A stretch of 64,000 nucleotides of DNA, from positions 256,049,393 to 256,113,392 of the forward strand of contig OW240912.1 of assembly GCA_933207985.1 (NCBI GenBank), in the 5' to 3' direction. Positions 53,913 through 64,000 of the stretch are shown here, in pieces. The position numbers and the translations under genes were made by a program. Positions within the stretch are counted from its first letter, which is position 1. Every line of letters starts with the position of its first letter. The notes under the pieces are model-generated. The model saw nothing but the letters and a program-made list of their open reading frames with translations. It was not told the origin of the DNA and did no database searches. This DNA is from Pelobates cultripes. Taxonomy: Eukaryota > Chordata > Amphibia > Anura > Pelobatidae.

Positions 53913-55640
53913 TGAGGACTTCTCCAACACAGTATACAGATCAGGGGAGATGACGAAGGTTGCCTACCCGTGGTATAGATTATAAATACCTGAATGTATA
54001 CTTCATCATCACAAAGTTTGTACATATCAATATATTTTAAAGACTGTAGAGCAGGGTCAAAGGAAAATTGTCACTATATTTGAAAATATTCTAAATAAGT
54101 TTGTTTTCTTTTTAATGTGTGTGAGCTTTTCACATGATATTGTTTAGAAGGTACAACTTACCTGACCAAAGATCACAGGATCCAGTTGCAATGGTATTAC
54201 ATGATTTATAGACAAAACAATTTGACTCCCACTAAATTCCTATTCCTGAGCATGAATGATGGGAATTGTAGTCTACTGAAGCCAGAGGGCTGCAGAACTC
54301 TGCTGCTGGGTCTAAACTATCCATTTACATTTGTAAACACTGTGTAGACTTTGGAACTAGCTGTGATACGTAAACTGACCTGAAGTTTTGGCTTAAGGCT
54401 ACTCTTTACTAGATGAACATTTCACTGATCTCTAGTTTCCAGACTGAATACGTCCTGTTGTGCCGCCTTTAATCTTGTCAGCAGAAAGTCATCATCCAGA
54501 ATGCTGCAAATGTAATTTAGAATATTGCATATCATAAATTTTAACTTGGTGACAGAGATTGTTCGTATTTATTCCTCACAAAAATGTCACATTAAGTAAA
54601 ATTTTCACTACAGCATATAACTTCATGGACCACATACCATTGGATTCATGACAGTTCCTTAATTAAGTTATAAATTCTTCCCTTCAATAATACTCTAAAG
54701 GTAATAATCAGGAATAAAGTTTAGTAAAAAATGCGAGAAATAGCTATAAAACAGACTTAGCTACATTTGATTGCAATGTATAATGGGTCTTTCGCCAGTT
54801 TTCCGTTGATTTACAGACATTGTTTTAGCCTTTTCAGAAATATTTATTAGTGTAGGGCAGAAAGCTGCTCTGAATTTTGATTAAAACTATGTACCTAGGA
54901 CATACCTCATTTACTGTAACTACTAAGGATCTCCTCTTGTTCTCTATGGAACATTTGCCTGGTGTCACCAGATGTGAGACAAATGCTGGATAACAGTATA
55001 GGAATCCTACATTAAGACTGTCCCACCTAATCCACAACTGTCGCAAGGTAGTAGATTAACGTAACACACTTCCTAACTGTCTCAGATCCAGCAGGACAGC
55101 CCCATTTGTTTTGTTAAGAGTCCCTCTTCTGAACACACAAGAATAATTCATGCAGATTATAAAACAACATACATTCACATTTGATCTATTAGAACACCAC
55201 ATTAAGGGGATGTTTTTCTTTGTTTGTTGCTTTTAAAGACTTTACTAGGCTTTGCTATATGTTTTTTTTTAATTATTATTTGCTACATTACTTAAAAAAT
55301 GCTGAAATGCTTTATGTGTAAAGAGGGTGTCCTCTTTATTTCATTTTGCAAAATAGTGCAGAATCTAATAGAAATTGACACTTTTATAAATAACCGTGTT
55401 GCACACCCTGGCTGTCAATCAGGCAACGGGTCCTTTTACTTCCTGGTTGTTTAGCTCAGTGGAGCTAAACTCAAGAGTCAGCAATTGCTTTGTCAGTCTG
55501 TGCTGGGAAGGAGAAGGAGCAAACTGTAAAGGCAGCAAACAAGAGAACTGCAGCTTTTGCAAGTAGTTTTTTTTTATATACTCCAATGAAAAAAATGCAT
55601 AATTAAATGCATGCATGTTTTCATTTGGATTATATCTTCT
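53913..55640. other. Non-genic interval
   Basis: AT-rich. A segment at 55400-55470 (CAACGGGTCCTTTTACTTCC, TTTAGCTCAGTGGAGCTAAA) may belong to the T2-like element ending at 55695. No gene recognised. Confidence 0.5.
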
Positions 55641-55696
55641 AAATAGTGATTTAATTTTGTTTATTGGTATTTGGGCAGTGGAGTGTCCCTTAAATC
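55640..55696. mobile_element. T2-like right terminus
   Basis: GTGGAGTGTCCCTTAA is the inverse of a TTAAGGGACACTCCAC-type end. The left partner is not clear. Confidence 0.4.
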
Positions 55697-56384
55697 ATTC
55701 AGCAATTATTCATGCAACAATTTGTGCAACATTGTATCTCTTTTCCTTACTTATTCAATCAACCAACCCCTAAAGATGTGTGCAGCAGTCATGCTTCCTA
55801 ATATGACCAGGGAATGCATTTATCCTGTAAATAGGTAAATTAACTTATTCAGTATAAATACAAGACTGCTAGATTTAGAAATGATCCACACAATGAATAA
55901 GCAGTTTTTAAAATGTAATATGTTATTGGAAATATTTGAAAACAGTGCCTGCAAAATAGAACTATGTCATATAGATTCAAAGTTATATAATCTATAATTT
56001 ATTTTTAATTCTCTTTTTTTTTTCTTAAAAAAATATTGTTTTGGAAATGATCTCAGCCCTATTAACCTGTCATCCTAGATCCCAGTTTATATGACTCAAT
56101 GGGTAATAAGTCTTTTTAAACTCTACTCATTGCCAATTAAAGACTATGCATTGCTATAAAATGTAACGCAAATATATTAATCTTTTAATGACAAAAAAAA
56201 ACAATACTTTTATGTATGTAACAGGATCACAGAACTATCACATAACCAGCACAATAATAGAAATACACAAGAAATATACCCAACCCGATACAAAATGTTA
56301 AAACTTATATAATAAAATGTCACTTAAACTGTATTACTTACATAAAGCATTGCTTAGTCTATGTAAAAAGACTAATGAGCCGGG
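55697..56384. other. Non-genic AT-rich interval
   Basis: Nothing recognised. Confidence 0.5.
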
Positions 56385-56620
56385 GGGAAGGGGCTTGACC
56401 GTCATGCTTACGACATGTTCTCTGAGAGCTCCGTGCAGGTTAAATAGCAGATTTCATGGTCACTATTAGACCCTAAGACACCCTACATCGACTCTGAAGT
56501 AACCCTAGCCTGGGTCTGACCTACCTGACCTACCACATTCTTGGAGGAGGCTCTGAACGTCTTGCAGCCTGGTGCGTAACAGGCAAGGGAAAAGCGGCCG
56601 ATCTCCCACCTGGAGCAGCC
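56380..56620 (+). mobile_element. Possible L1-type 5' fragment
   Basis: GCCGGGGGGAAGGGGCTTGACC, followed by GC-richer sequence, resembles L1 5' ends in the window. No ORF1 is seen. Weak. Confidence 0.3.
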
Positions 56621-56841
56621 TTAGAGAGAGTTCAGAGAAGGGCTAGTAAACTGGTTCATGGATTGCAGGATAAAACTTACCAGGAAAGGTTAAAGGATCT
56701 TAACATGTATAGCTTGGAGGAAAGACGTGACAGGGGGGATATGATAGAAACATTTAAATACATAAAGGGAATCAACACAGTAAAGGAGGAGACTATATTT
56801 AAAAGAAGAAAATCTACCACAACAAGAAGACATAGTCTTAA
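56620..56841 (+). pseudogene. CR1-like LINE fragment, left part
   Basis: This encodes KTYQERLKDLNMYSLEERRD, RGDMIETFKYIKGI and TTRRHS, the conserved end of RT in CR1-group LINEs. The frame is cut at TTAA (56838-56841), where a 7-kb insertion begins. The continuation lies at 63898-64000. Confidence 0.82.
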
Positions 56842-56952
56842 CCCCTTCAGGACGGAGTCAATAGTGCACGTTTTGATGAAAACAAAAACTGGAATTTGCA
56901 CTATATGTCTGTTCACCCGTAATTCACCGCTGTCACATTAAGTGCACCCACC

Positions 56953-58936
56953 CAGGGCCGTCTTTAATATTGATTGGACCCTGGGCAAGCATCTGCTTGG
57001 GCCCCCTGGGCATGCAATCACTCCCTCCACCCCAACCTAGAGGCGAAACTAATGTAGAGAGTGCCTTGGTGCAAAAAAAATAATAATTCAGGCCTGCCCT
57101 GTAGCACAAGAGTAAAGAAAAGATAGATCCCCATCTGTCATACAACTCCTGCGATGCTATGCCAGCTGGGGATCTACCATCCTCGCAGGGTTGTATTTTT
57201 GAGCAGTGTTTGTGCAAATGAATGTCAGCATGTTATTGTATAGAGTGTATGTGGGCATGTAGGGGTGTATTTGTATGTACTGTTACCATTGGAATGCAGT
57301 GGTGTACTTGTGTGTAGTGTTTGCATTTTAATGCAGGGATGTGTGATTGTCTGTAGTGTTGGCTTTTAAATGCAGGTGTACTTTTGCGTGTAGAGTTGGT
57401 GTTTGTATATAATTTTAGCGTTTTAATACATATGTTTGTATGTAATGTTTGTATTTGCATGCAGGGGGTTGTTTGGATGTAGTGTTGAGTACATTTGTGT
57501 GTAGTATTGGTGTTTCAGCAAACTGGTGTGTTTGTATGTAATGTTTGTGTTTGCAGGGCTCTGTTTGCATGTTGTGTGATTTCTATAACACATATACACA
57601 TACACATTAACACGCAGATACACACATAGGCACACTGACACATGCTCACACCTTGACACATACTGGCACATACACACAAACACACTCACTCAGATACACA
57701 CCCTTTGACACACAGATACAAGCACTTTGATACACACACACACTGGCACATCCACACACAGAGGTACACACACACACTGACACAGGTATGTACACACACA
57801 CTCAGATACACACAAGGTATAAATGCAGGGGTGTATATGTGTACAGTGCTAGAGATGGAGTGTATTTGTGTTGGCATTAAAATGCTGGGATGTATGCATT
57901 ACCACACACTCAGATGCACACTTACACACACTGACACATACATACATACACACACACACACACAAACACACACACAGGTACACATACACACTGACACACA
58001 AGTACACATACACAGGTATACATACACACAGAAACACTGACACACAGACAAACACAGCCAGATACAAACACTGACACAAACACAGCCAGATACACACAAG
58101 GACATAAACACAGCCAGATACACACAAGGACATAAACACAGCCCGATAAACACACACATATGTGTACATTTACATATTTTAATCTCTGCCTTCTAGCAGC
58201 TCTTGGACAGCAACTCCCAGCAACCTTGGCCATAATAATGTCTCAACTCTGTTCTTACATACCCTGGTCCAGAATTTGGCAAAAGTGACATTTGGAAATG
58301 GTATACAGCCTTTGATAACACTTGATGCAATAATATGTTAAAATAAATACTTTTAAAATTTATATTTAATAGGGAACTGTCAGGTTCTTCTAGGATTTTT
58401 AACATGTACTTATTCCCTGTGTGTTACATTACAAACACCAACACTTAAATAAAAGTGATATCAGAAATTAGCAAAACAAAAAAACAAAACATATTTAGCC
58501 ACCCTCCTGTCTCCTTACCTTTTGGGTACAGAAAGGTGGCTTCCCTGGGGTCCAGTGGGAGCTTGTTGGCCCAGGCTGATGGGAGTCTGCCATCAGCTTT
58601 CTCAGTCCCTCTCCCCAACAATGCTTGCATCCTCCTCCGTGTGGTGTGTGCCTCCTCCCCAGCGGCACTGAGGAGGAAGTGATCTGACCTCACTGCCTCC
58701 CAGCATGCCACGGAGAAGAAAAGGGATCACAGGGCAGTGTGTGAGGGGCTAGCTGTGTGTTTGTATTCAGCCAACACCCATATTACAAGGGCCCGGTCCA
58801 GAGCAGTATTAAAGGGCTGTGGCCCCTGATTACCTCAGGTGCTGCAGGGGGCCCATGGGGCAGCTGCCTTAGGGCCCCCAGGAGTAACTGGGCCCGGGGC
58901 AGCTGCCCCTTTTGCCCCTCCTTAAAGACGGCCCTG
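56953..58936. mobile_element. hAT non-autonomous element G
   Basis: Perfect 15-bp terminal inverted repeats, CAGGGCCGTCTTTAA and TTAAAGACGGCCCTG, with an exact 8-bp duplication CACCCACC at 56945-56952 and 58937-58944. No transposase. The interior has GT- and CA-rich tracts (57240-57560 and 57590-58150) and, on the minus strand, the exon-like module (58800-58505) with CTCCCATCAGCCTGGGCC, GGACCCCAGGGAAG and AAAGGTAAGG. Confidence 0.88.
57590..58155. repeat. (CA)n-rich microsatellite block
   Basis: ACACACA with GATACACAC, AGATACAAACACTGACACA and CAGCCAGATACACACAAGGA units. Long cysteine-rich frames on the minus strand are artefacts. Confidence 0.9.
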
Positions 58937-58944
58937 CACCCACC

Positions 58945-60960
58945 CACACTTATTATATATAATTTTGTTCAGGAGAAACAGGGCTTTAATTTATCATTAA
59001 CTATTCATATATGGAACATAATTTATTATGAATAAAATTTAAAACAAATTAGAGAAAATAAGATTTTTTTTTCCGTCTGACATTTTAGCTGTTAATGTCA
59101 TAATACTGTTAGGTTTTACTGCAAAAAAAATGCACATATTTGTAATCAGCGATGTCTCACAAGTACAACAGTACCCCCCATTAACAGGTTTTATGGTGTT
59201 TTGGAAAGTTACAGGGTCAAATATAGAACGTTCCATTTTCAAATTGAAATTTGCCAGATTAGTAATGTTACCTTTGAGACGGTGTGGTAGCCCAGGAATG
59301 AGAATTACCCCATAATGGCATACCATTTGAAAAAGTAGACAACCCAAGGTATTGAAAGTGGGGTATGTTTAGTCTTTTTTAGTAGCCACTTAGTCACAAA
59401 CACTGGCCAAAGTTAGCGTTCATATTTGTTTTTGTGTGAAAAAAGCAAAAAACTAATATTTGGCCAGTGTTTGTGACTAAGTGGCTACTAAGAAAGACTG
59501 GACATACCCCACTTGCAATACCTTGGTGTAACGGATCACCTGGCACCCCGAATGGGTACCTCCGTTAAAGGATGCTCCTAGCGCTTCCTGAGGACTCCAA
59601 GCACTGCAGCAGACACCACAACCACCGAACGGAGAAGCATTGGAATCCTCTCAAGCATATGAATGCTGTAGACAGTTGAATAGGAACCATACGAATAGGT
59701 TTGCTCTCCTAGCAGTCAAACTGGAACAGCATACAATAAATCCTTCCCCCAATAATGAGACGACACTTCACTTTGAGGGTTAAGCAGGAACTCCCTGTAC
59801 TGTCACATACAGTCTCTTTTATTCCCAATCCACAAACATAGTACAGCCCACAGGGCGTTACAAAACAACCAATCAATCCGTACAATACACCCAGACACTC
59901 CCACACAAAATCCTCCCCTCTGCAGGTGATATGATTACTGAACACAATGGGTAATCTCATTATCACCGGCAGAGGAATACAGTTTTTACACAATATTTAT
60001 AACTTCTAAAATATACATGTCACAAACATAAAACATACATTTTCATAATCAATCCATTCAGGGGAACAACATATTAAAAAATGGCACGAATCAGACCAGG
60101 GGTTCAAAAGTTAAGGAAAGTCCTTTGTGACTAAATGAAGCATGGCTTTCTGGCCCAAACCAGTTTCAGAGTCTTCTATCCTGGAGATAAGTAATTCAAT
60201 TATCTCCCAGGACAGACAAGACTCCATTAAGCACATGGTTGCAAAAAGACACAAAACACTTTAAAATACATAAGTCACATTTGCACATAACACACAGACA
60301 TTTCACATATCCCCAGATAGCTGGGATCTGAGTGCACATTATTAGATGAATGGCACTCAGATCACACAAATAAGCCTTTCTGCAGGGGAAATAAACGGTT
60401 TAACCTGCAGGGCCATAGTCCAAAGGGAGCAGGAGAGCAACCAGGCTTCTCCAGTTCCCAGTGGCGAGGTTGGTTTCGCCACACTTGGGTTGTCTTCTTT
60501 TGCAAATGGTATGCCATCATGGGGGTAATTCTCATTCCTGGGCTACCATACACTCTCAAAGGCAACATAACCAATCTGGCAAATTTCAATGTCAAAAAAA
60601 TGAAATGCAAGCCTTATATGTAACTTTCCAAAACACCATAAAACCTGTACATGGGGGTACTGTTATTCTCGGGAGACTTCACTAAACACAAATATTAGTG
60701 TTTTAAAACAGTAAAACATATTACAACAATAATATAGTCCATAAAAGTGCAGTTCGTTCGTAAAAAATGCAAAAAACTTCACTTTTACTTAAAATATCAT
60801 CGTTGTAATACAATTTACCAGTTTGAAACACTAATATTTGAGTTCAGCGAAGTCTCCAGAATAAAACAGTACCCCCTATGTACAGGTTTTATGGTGTCTT
60901 GCAGAGTTACAGGGTTAAATATAGTGCTTGCAAATTAAATTCTCTGCACTTTCTCCCTGT
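58945..60960. mobile_element. Foldback piggyBac-type MITE interrupted by a solo LTR
   Basis: 58945-59521 is the reverse complement of most of the element at 42358-43197 (for example GGGCTTTAATTTATCATTAA and GTAGCCCAGGAATGAGAATT). Similarity resumes after the LTR at 60489 (GTTGTCTTCTTTTGCAAATG) and runs to about 60940. Its outer end is the TTAACCCCTTCAGGACGG terminus at 56838. Confidence 0.75.
59527..60483 (-). repeat. Solo LTR
   Basis: A 957-bp block begins TGTAACGG and ends CGCCACA on the plus strand and is flanked by the 5-bp duplication CTTGG (59522-59526 and 60484-60488). The disrupted MITE reads on across it. In minus orientation it starts TGTGGCGAAACC, familiar from gypsy-type frog LTRs, and has an AATAAA (plus-strand TTTATT near 59818). 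No internal region is present, so it arose by LTR-LTR recombination. Confidence 0.82.
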
Positions 60961-61313
60961 ATAGTCAGTCATGTGAATCAAATTGTAATTAATCAAATCA
61001 CATAATTATGTTAAAAGATTACTTAAATATACACGTAGAAATTTAATATATATGCATTTATAGGTATTTAGATTCTACACTATTATGTGTATTTAAGATC
61101 TATACTAATATAATCTTTTATGTAATTATATGTATTTATCTATATGTATATATTTGCGGTTATTTGTATTTTATATATAGATAGATATATATAGAATGTC
61201 ATTCTAAGTGTATTTTGTTTCCAATATATATATATTAATAACAAAATACAGTTAGAATGAAATTACATATGAATATATAATTTATATTAAATTTTGTTTC
61301 AATATTTTATTTA
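60960..61313. other. AT-rich sequence
   Basis: TATATA and TAGATAGATA runs. Nothing else recognised. Confidence 0.6.
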
Positions 61314-61650
61314 TGTGCCGGAACCGACGATGAGGTAGGCCTGAGAAAGAAGAGGGCCTACCCAGGAAAAAGAAATAGAAAGGAAATAAATGTTAAAATG
61401 TGGTGTAGTGGGAGGGTCATTCAACGCTGACCTCGAACGGTAAGGACCAAGGTAAGGTGTGTACCTTAAGTAGGCTAGGAGTGGATACCAAGCACCTCCC
61501 ACAAATCCAGGCAAATTGCCTTAATACTTGTGTTAGGTGCTCATGATAGTACAGAGTAAAATACCATAATTAAATGTAGGATAGTAAAAAGGGCAAGTCG
61601 GTTGTGGTGTGCCGGAACCGATGATGAGGTAGGCCTGAGAAAGAAAAGGG
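61314..61650. repeat. Split direct repeats of the Ngaro-like element
   Basis: Copies at 61314-61356 and 61608-61650 differ at about two positions. The intervening segment 61357-61607 would be the A2 repeat. Confidence 0.8.
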
Positions 61651-61731
61651 CAAAATTTAAGTAATCAAATTTATTACAGACAACCAATACAGATACATAT
61701 ATCAACCAGACATGTTTTTGAAAGCATCCCT

Positions 61732-62586
61732 TTATTCTTGTACTGGGTTCGGTATGTATCGTGAGTAAGCGGATGACTTCCAGCGCCCCAGTGTTTTTAT
61801 AACATGAACTGCAATGTTGACACTGGAGGCTGTGGACGCTGCTCCTATGCGGAAGGATTGCCCTGAGTAGTTAGCTGCTTTGAGGCCCAGTTGAGTGAGA
61901 AAAGACCTGACGTAGGTCATGAAGGTTGTAGTGGTGAGTACCGAACTTTGTAATAGTAGTGTGATGGTATTGAATTATGATGCTGTAGGTATGCATCCAG
62001 AACCTTGACGGGGCACCACTTGTGCGTGGGATAGTATGGAATGTTTACTGGTATGTGCTGGCTGGTTTTGGAGTGAGGTAGCGTCAGGATGTAATGATCC
62101 ATGTGTATTGTTAAGTGGGAATAGAGGAGAATAGGAGCAGATTGTGTTATGTTGTTTGTAGTAAACTCTCTAGGTCTTAGGAATCCATAGAAGCTATGTA
62201 TATTTCTGCTTTGATGACAGAATTTGTATTGGTGTCAAAAGGTTTTAAATCAAGCAGGTTAGATAATGCCTTGAAAATATGGTTATCTATTTCTGAATGC
62301 CTCTGAGTATGGTCTTGATCTGGTGAGAGGCCATGAAACTAGTGTTGTTAGGTTGTAAGATTAGCATTAGGCGTTGAATGCCTGTGAGATAAAGTTTGAT
62401 GGTGTTATATGACATTTTAAGTTTAAGGTGGCAAAAAGAAGCAAAACCCCAAAAAGATGTCATAACAAATGGTTGCATGATGTTATGTTCCAAAAGGAAT
62501 CTTTTGAATAGTGTAAAAGCCTTGTCGTATGTTTTGTGTGTATTCTTTGATAGTGCCAATTGGGACAGTGTCCTGCTATGATGCAT
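61732..62586 (-). pseudogene. Tyrosine recombinase of the Ngaro-like element, decayed
   Basis: This enzyme integrates the circular cDNA. The N-terminal core-binding part is at 62586-62287 (NTHKTYDKAFTLFKRFL, NTIKLYLTGIQ). A middle part is at 62102-61917, and the catalytic end at 61920-61732 has GQSFRIGAAST, then IKTLGRWKSSAYSRYI. The arginine and the GRW and YI motifs remain, but the usual histidine in GHSFR is glutamine here. Three frame changes separate the parts. Confidence 0.82.
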
Positions 62587-62594
62587 GATGATAT

Positions 62595-63557
62595 CTAGTC
62601 CAGTATTAGTTGTTGAAATGTTGGAGTGGTAGTGGCTGTGAGCGCAGCTGATGGGAGTGCTTGATGAAATGCCTGAAATTTAAAACGAGACAAACTGTCA
62701 GCAGCTGTGTTACATATTCCTGGAACATGGAAACAATATAGAAAGAAATTATGACAAGCTGCCAACCACGTGAGTTTCCTCAGAAATCTCATGAGTGTAA
62801 GGGATTTGGAGCGACCTTTGTTGATGATGTGACAGGTTGCCTGGTTGTCTGAGTAACAACGAACTGGCATATTTGCCCATAAATGACCCCATGCTACGGC
62901 AGCCGCCACAATGGGATAGATCTCAAAGAGAGCTGAGGTAGTGGAAAAACCTTCCAAATCCTGAACTGCTGTAGGCCAGCTGCCCCAAAGCCATTCGTTC
63001 CCCAAAATTGCTGCAAAACTTGACCAAATAGTAGGTGATGAGTCAGTCAATTGAGGGAGGAACATACTTTTACCATTCCAAGTGGTTAAAAATTCCTTCC
63101 ACATGCGTAGGTCTGCCGTAGCTTGGTTATCTAAGGACAACCTGTGTGTGTCGTGTAGGAAGCGTGGAAAAAGATACAAGAGTCGTGATATGAAGGAGCA
63201 GCCTTGAGGTATGATACGCATGGAAAAATTTAGTGACCCCAGCAGGGACTGTAGCTCTTTGCGGTTGCAAGTACCGAGCTGAAGGTAGCGGTTGATGTAA
63301 GTAAGAATGTTCTCTATCTTGTCGTATGGTAGGCATGCTTGCATTGTGGTTGAGTCTTATTGAATACCCAGGAAAGTGATAATCGTGTCTGGACCCTCCG
63401 TTTTCTTAGGGGAGATTGGTACACCTAGTTGCTCGAATAGCTTGGTGGTAGCTTTGAGGCTACTAGGAGGGGAAGTATTTTCCTCGACCAGTAAGAAGTC
63501 ATCAAGGTAATGTAATACCATAGGGCATCTGGCTATGTTCAATAGTAACCAGCACAA
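62595..63557 (-). pseudogene. RT C-terminus and RNase H of the Ngaro-like element
   Basis: 63557-63357 encodes the RT catalytic motif YLDDFLL (residues 17-23), then LGVPISPKKTEGP and TFLGIQ. A TAA at 63357-63359 interrupts, and the same frame continues from 63344 with MQACLPYDKI. The RNase H domain follows with RCYSDNQATCHIINKGRSKS and ends PGICNTAADSLSRF, the pattern of DIRS/Ngaro proteins. The frame ends at 62595, nine bases before the recombinase start in another frame. The fingers and palm upstream of YLDD are missing. Confidence 0.87.
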
Positions 63558-63599
63558 TGTTTTGGCAAATGTGCAAATGTATATATATTATATATATGA

Positions 63600-63901
63600 A
63601 TAAATTTCTATTTTAATTTTAAACATGTCTCACATTTTAGACAGCCCCCCTGCTGGCAGATCCACAGCCAGCTATAGGGGGCCATGTGATCACTCTTTGA
63701 GAGCGATCACATGGCCCCCGGGGGCCTCATTTGCCAGGGAAGGGCTGCCTGGCAGCACTCCAGAAGAGGATCACGGTGGAGGTAAGTCCACCGGACCTCC
63801 TGGGCCTGCAAGCCGTTACGGCGTTCTATGCCGCCGCAACGGCTTTAAATCCCTTATAATGCGGCACGGCATAGAACGCCGTAATGGCGTTAAGGGGTTA
63901 A
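63600..63901. mobile_element. Right terminal arm of a TTAA element with two hairpins
   Basis: The end AACGCCGTAATGGCGTTAAG leads to GGGGTTAA. Inverted pairs are CGGCGTTCTATGCCG (63819-63833) with CGGCATAGAACGCCG (63867-63881), and GGGGCCATGTGATC (63677-63690) with GATCACATGGCCCC (63704-63717). Non-coding. Confidence 0.65.
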
Positions 63902-64000
63902 ATTAGAGGGACAAAGGTTTAAAAATAATATCAGGAAGTATTACTTTACTGAGAGGGTAGTGGATGCATGGAATAGCCTTCCAGCTGAAGTGGTAGAAGT
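63898..64000 (+). pseudogene. CR1-like LINE fragment, right part
   Basis: TTAAATTAGAGGGACAAAGG continues the LINE cut at 56841, encoding the KYYFTERVVDAWNSLPAEVV-type end that follows RT in CR1-group elements. It runs off the window. Confidence 0.8.

Larger units (their letters stand above)
61314..63565 (-). mobile_element. Ngaro-like (DIRS-order) retrotransposon, 5' truncated
   Basis: The minus-strand order is RT end, RNase H, tyrosine recombinase, then repeats. These elements integrate circular DNA with a recombinase and have no LTR or DDE integrase. A 43-bp repeat occurs downstream of the recombinase at 61608-61650 and again at the end, 61314-61356 (GTGCCGGAACCGA.GATGAGG in plus orientation), with about 250 bp between. 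This is the B1-A2-B2 half of Ngaro-type split direct repeats. The A1 copy and the 5' half are missing. Confidence 0.85.
56838..63901. mobile_element. TTAA-bounded composite insertion (about 7 kb)
   Basis: The left border TTAACCCCTTCAGGACGGAG and the right border AAGGGGTTAA share the TTAACCCCTT terminal decamer and the TTAA target of piggyBac-type elements. The LINE on either side reads continuously if one TTAA is removed. Inside are a foldback MITE of the 42358 family, an hAT element, a solo LTR, AT-rich DNA, a Ngaro-like fragment and a second MITE-type end. It may be one element filled by others, or two adjacent TTAA elements. Confidence 0.75.

Noticed and set aside
57590..58233. Cysteine-rich minus-strand frames that resemble secreted peptides
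   Set aside because: Encoded by (CA)n repeats with open frames in several phases; no signal peptide context.

Overview
The window looks like transposon-rich, gene-poor nuclear DNA from a vertebrate, most likely a frog (Anura). This is inferred from the repeat types: a piggyBac transposase of the kind known from Xenopus (Uribo-like), several Tc1-like families, short TTAA-bounded elements starting TTAAAGGGACACTATAG (T2/Kolobok-like), L1 elements with two reading frames, a Ngaro-type tyrosine-recombinase retrotransposon, a Gmr1-type gypsy element, and hAT elements with embedded (GT)n tracts. No complete host gene is visible. One weak candidate host exon lies near 46.5 kb. Nearly every reading frame with recognisable protein similarity belongs to a mobile element, and most are broken.

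Layout. 1-2492: 3' part of a Gmr1-like gypsy element (integrase, then RT-RNase H, then 3' LTR). 2563-5970: two decayed piggyBac transposase copies in tandem. 6060-7416: piggyBac-type arm with a ~390-bp tandem repeat. 7636-9345: hAT-type non-autonomous element beside a decayed minus-strand Tc1. 9.4-11.3 kb: no genes. 11.3-18.1 kb: L1 3' end, four or five hAT-type elements, CT/GA/CA/GT minisatellites and a foldback element. 18.1-25.5 kb: mostly single-copy-looking AT-rich DNA with one almost intact Tc1 (19.8-21.4 kb). 25.6-33.9 kb: a ~850-bp repeat in about three copies, the second split by a full-length minus-strand L1 (27227-33129) with both ORFs; the third ends in an array of perfect palindromes. 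34.6-37.3 kb: CR1-like LINE end, Tc1 5' fragment and an L1-derived non-autonomous retroposon. 37.3-41.3 kb: little except a 40-50 bp minisatellite. 41.3-44.0 kb: a Tc1 split by a foldback TTAA element and a LINE fragment. 44.2-52.4 kb: LINE fragments, an hAT element, a decayed minus-strand L1, and an ORF1-only L1 insertion with a 14-bp target duplication. 52.4-56.4 kb: non-genic DNA with T2-like elements. 56.6-64.0 kb: a CR1-like fragment split by a ~7-kb TTAA-bounded nest holding an hAT element, a solo LTR and a truncated Ngaro-like element.

How it fits together. The region is an accumulation of insertions into insertions, not a set of cooperating genes. Target-site duplications and interrupted copies give relative ages: the CR1-like fragment predates the TTAA element, which predates the hAT element (8-bp duplication) and the solo LTR (5-bp duplication). 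The ~850-bp repeat predates the L1. The L1 is the youngest-looking autonomous element, with one in-frame stop in ORF2. The most unusual signals are a repeated exon-like module ending in a splice-donor consensus inside several non-autonomous elements, the ORF1-only L1 insertion, the palindrome array, and the integrase-first gypsy order.
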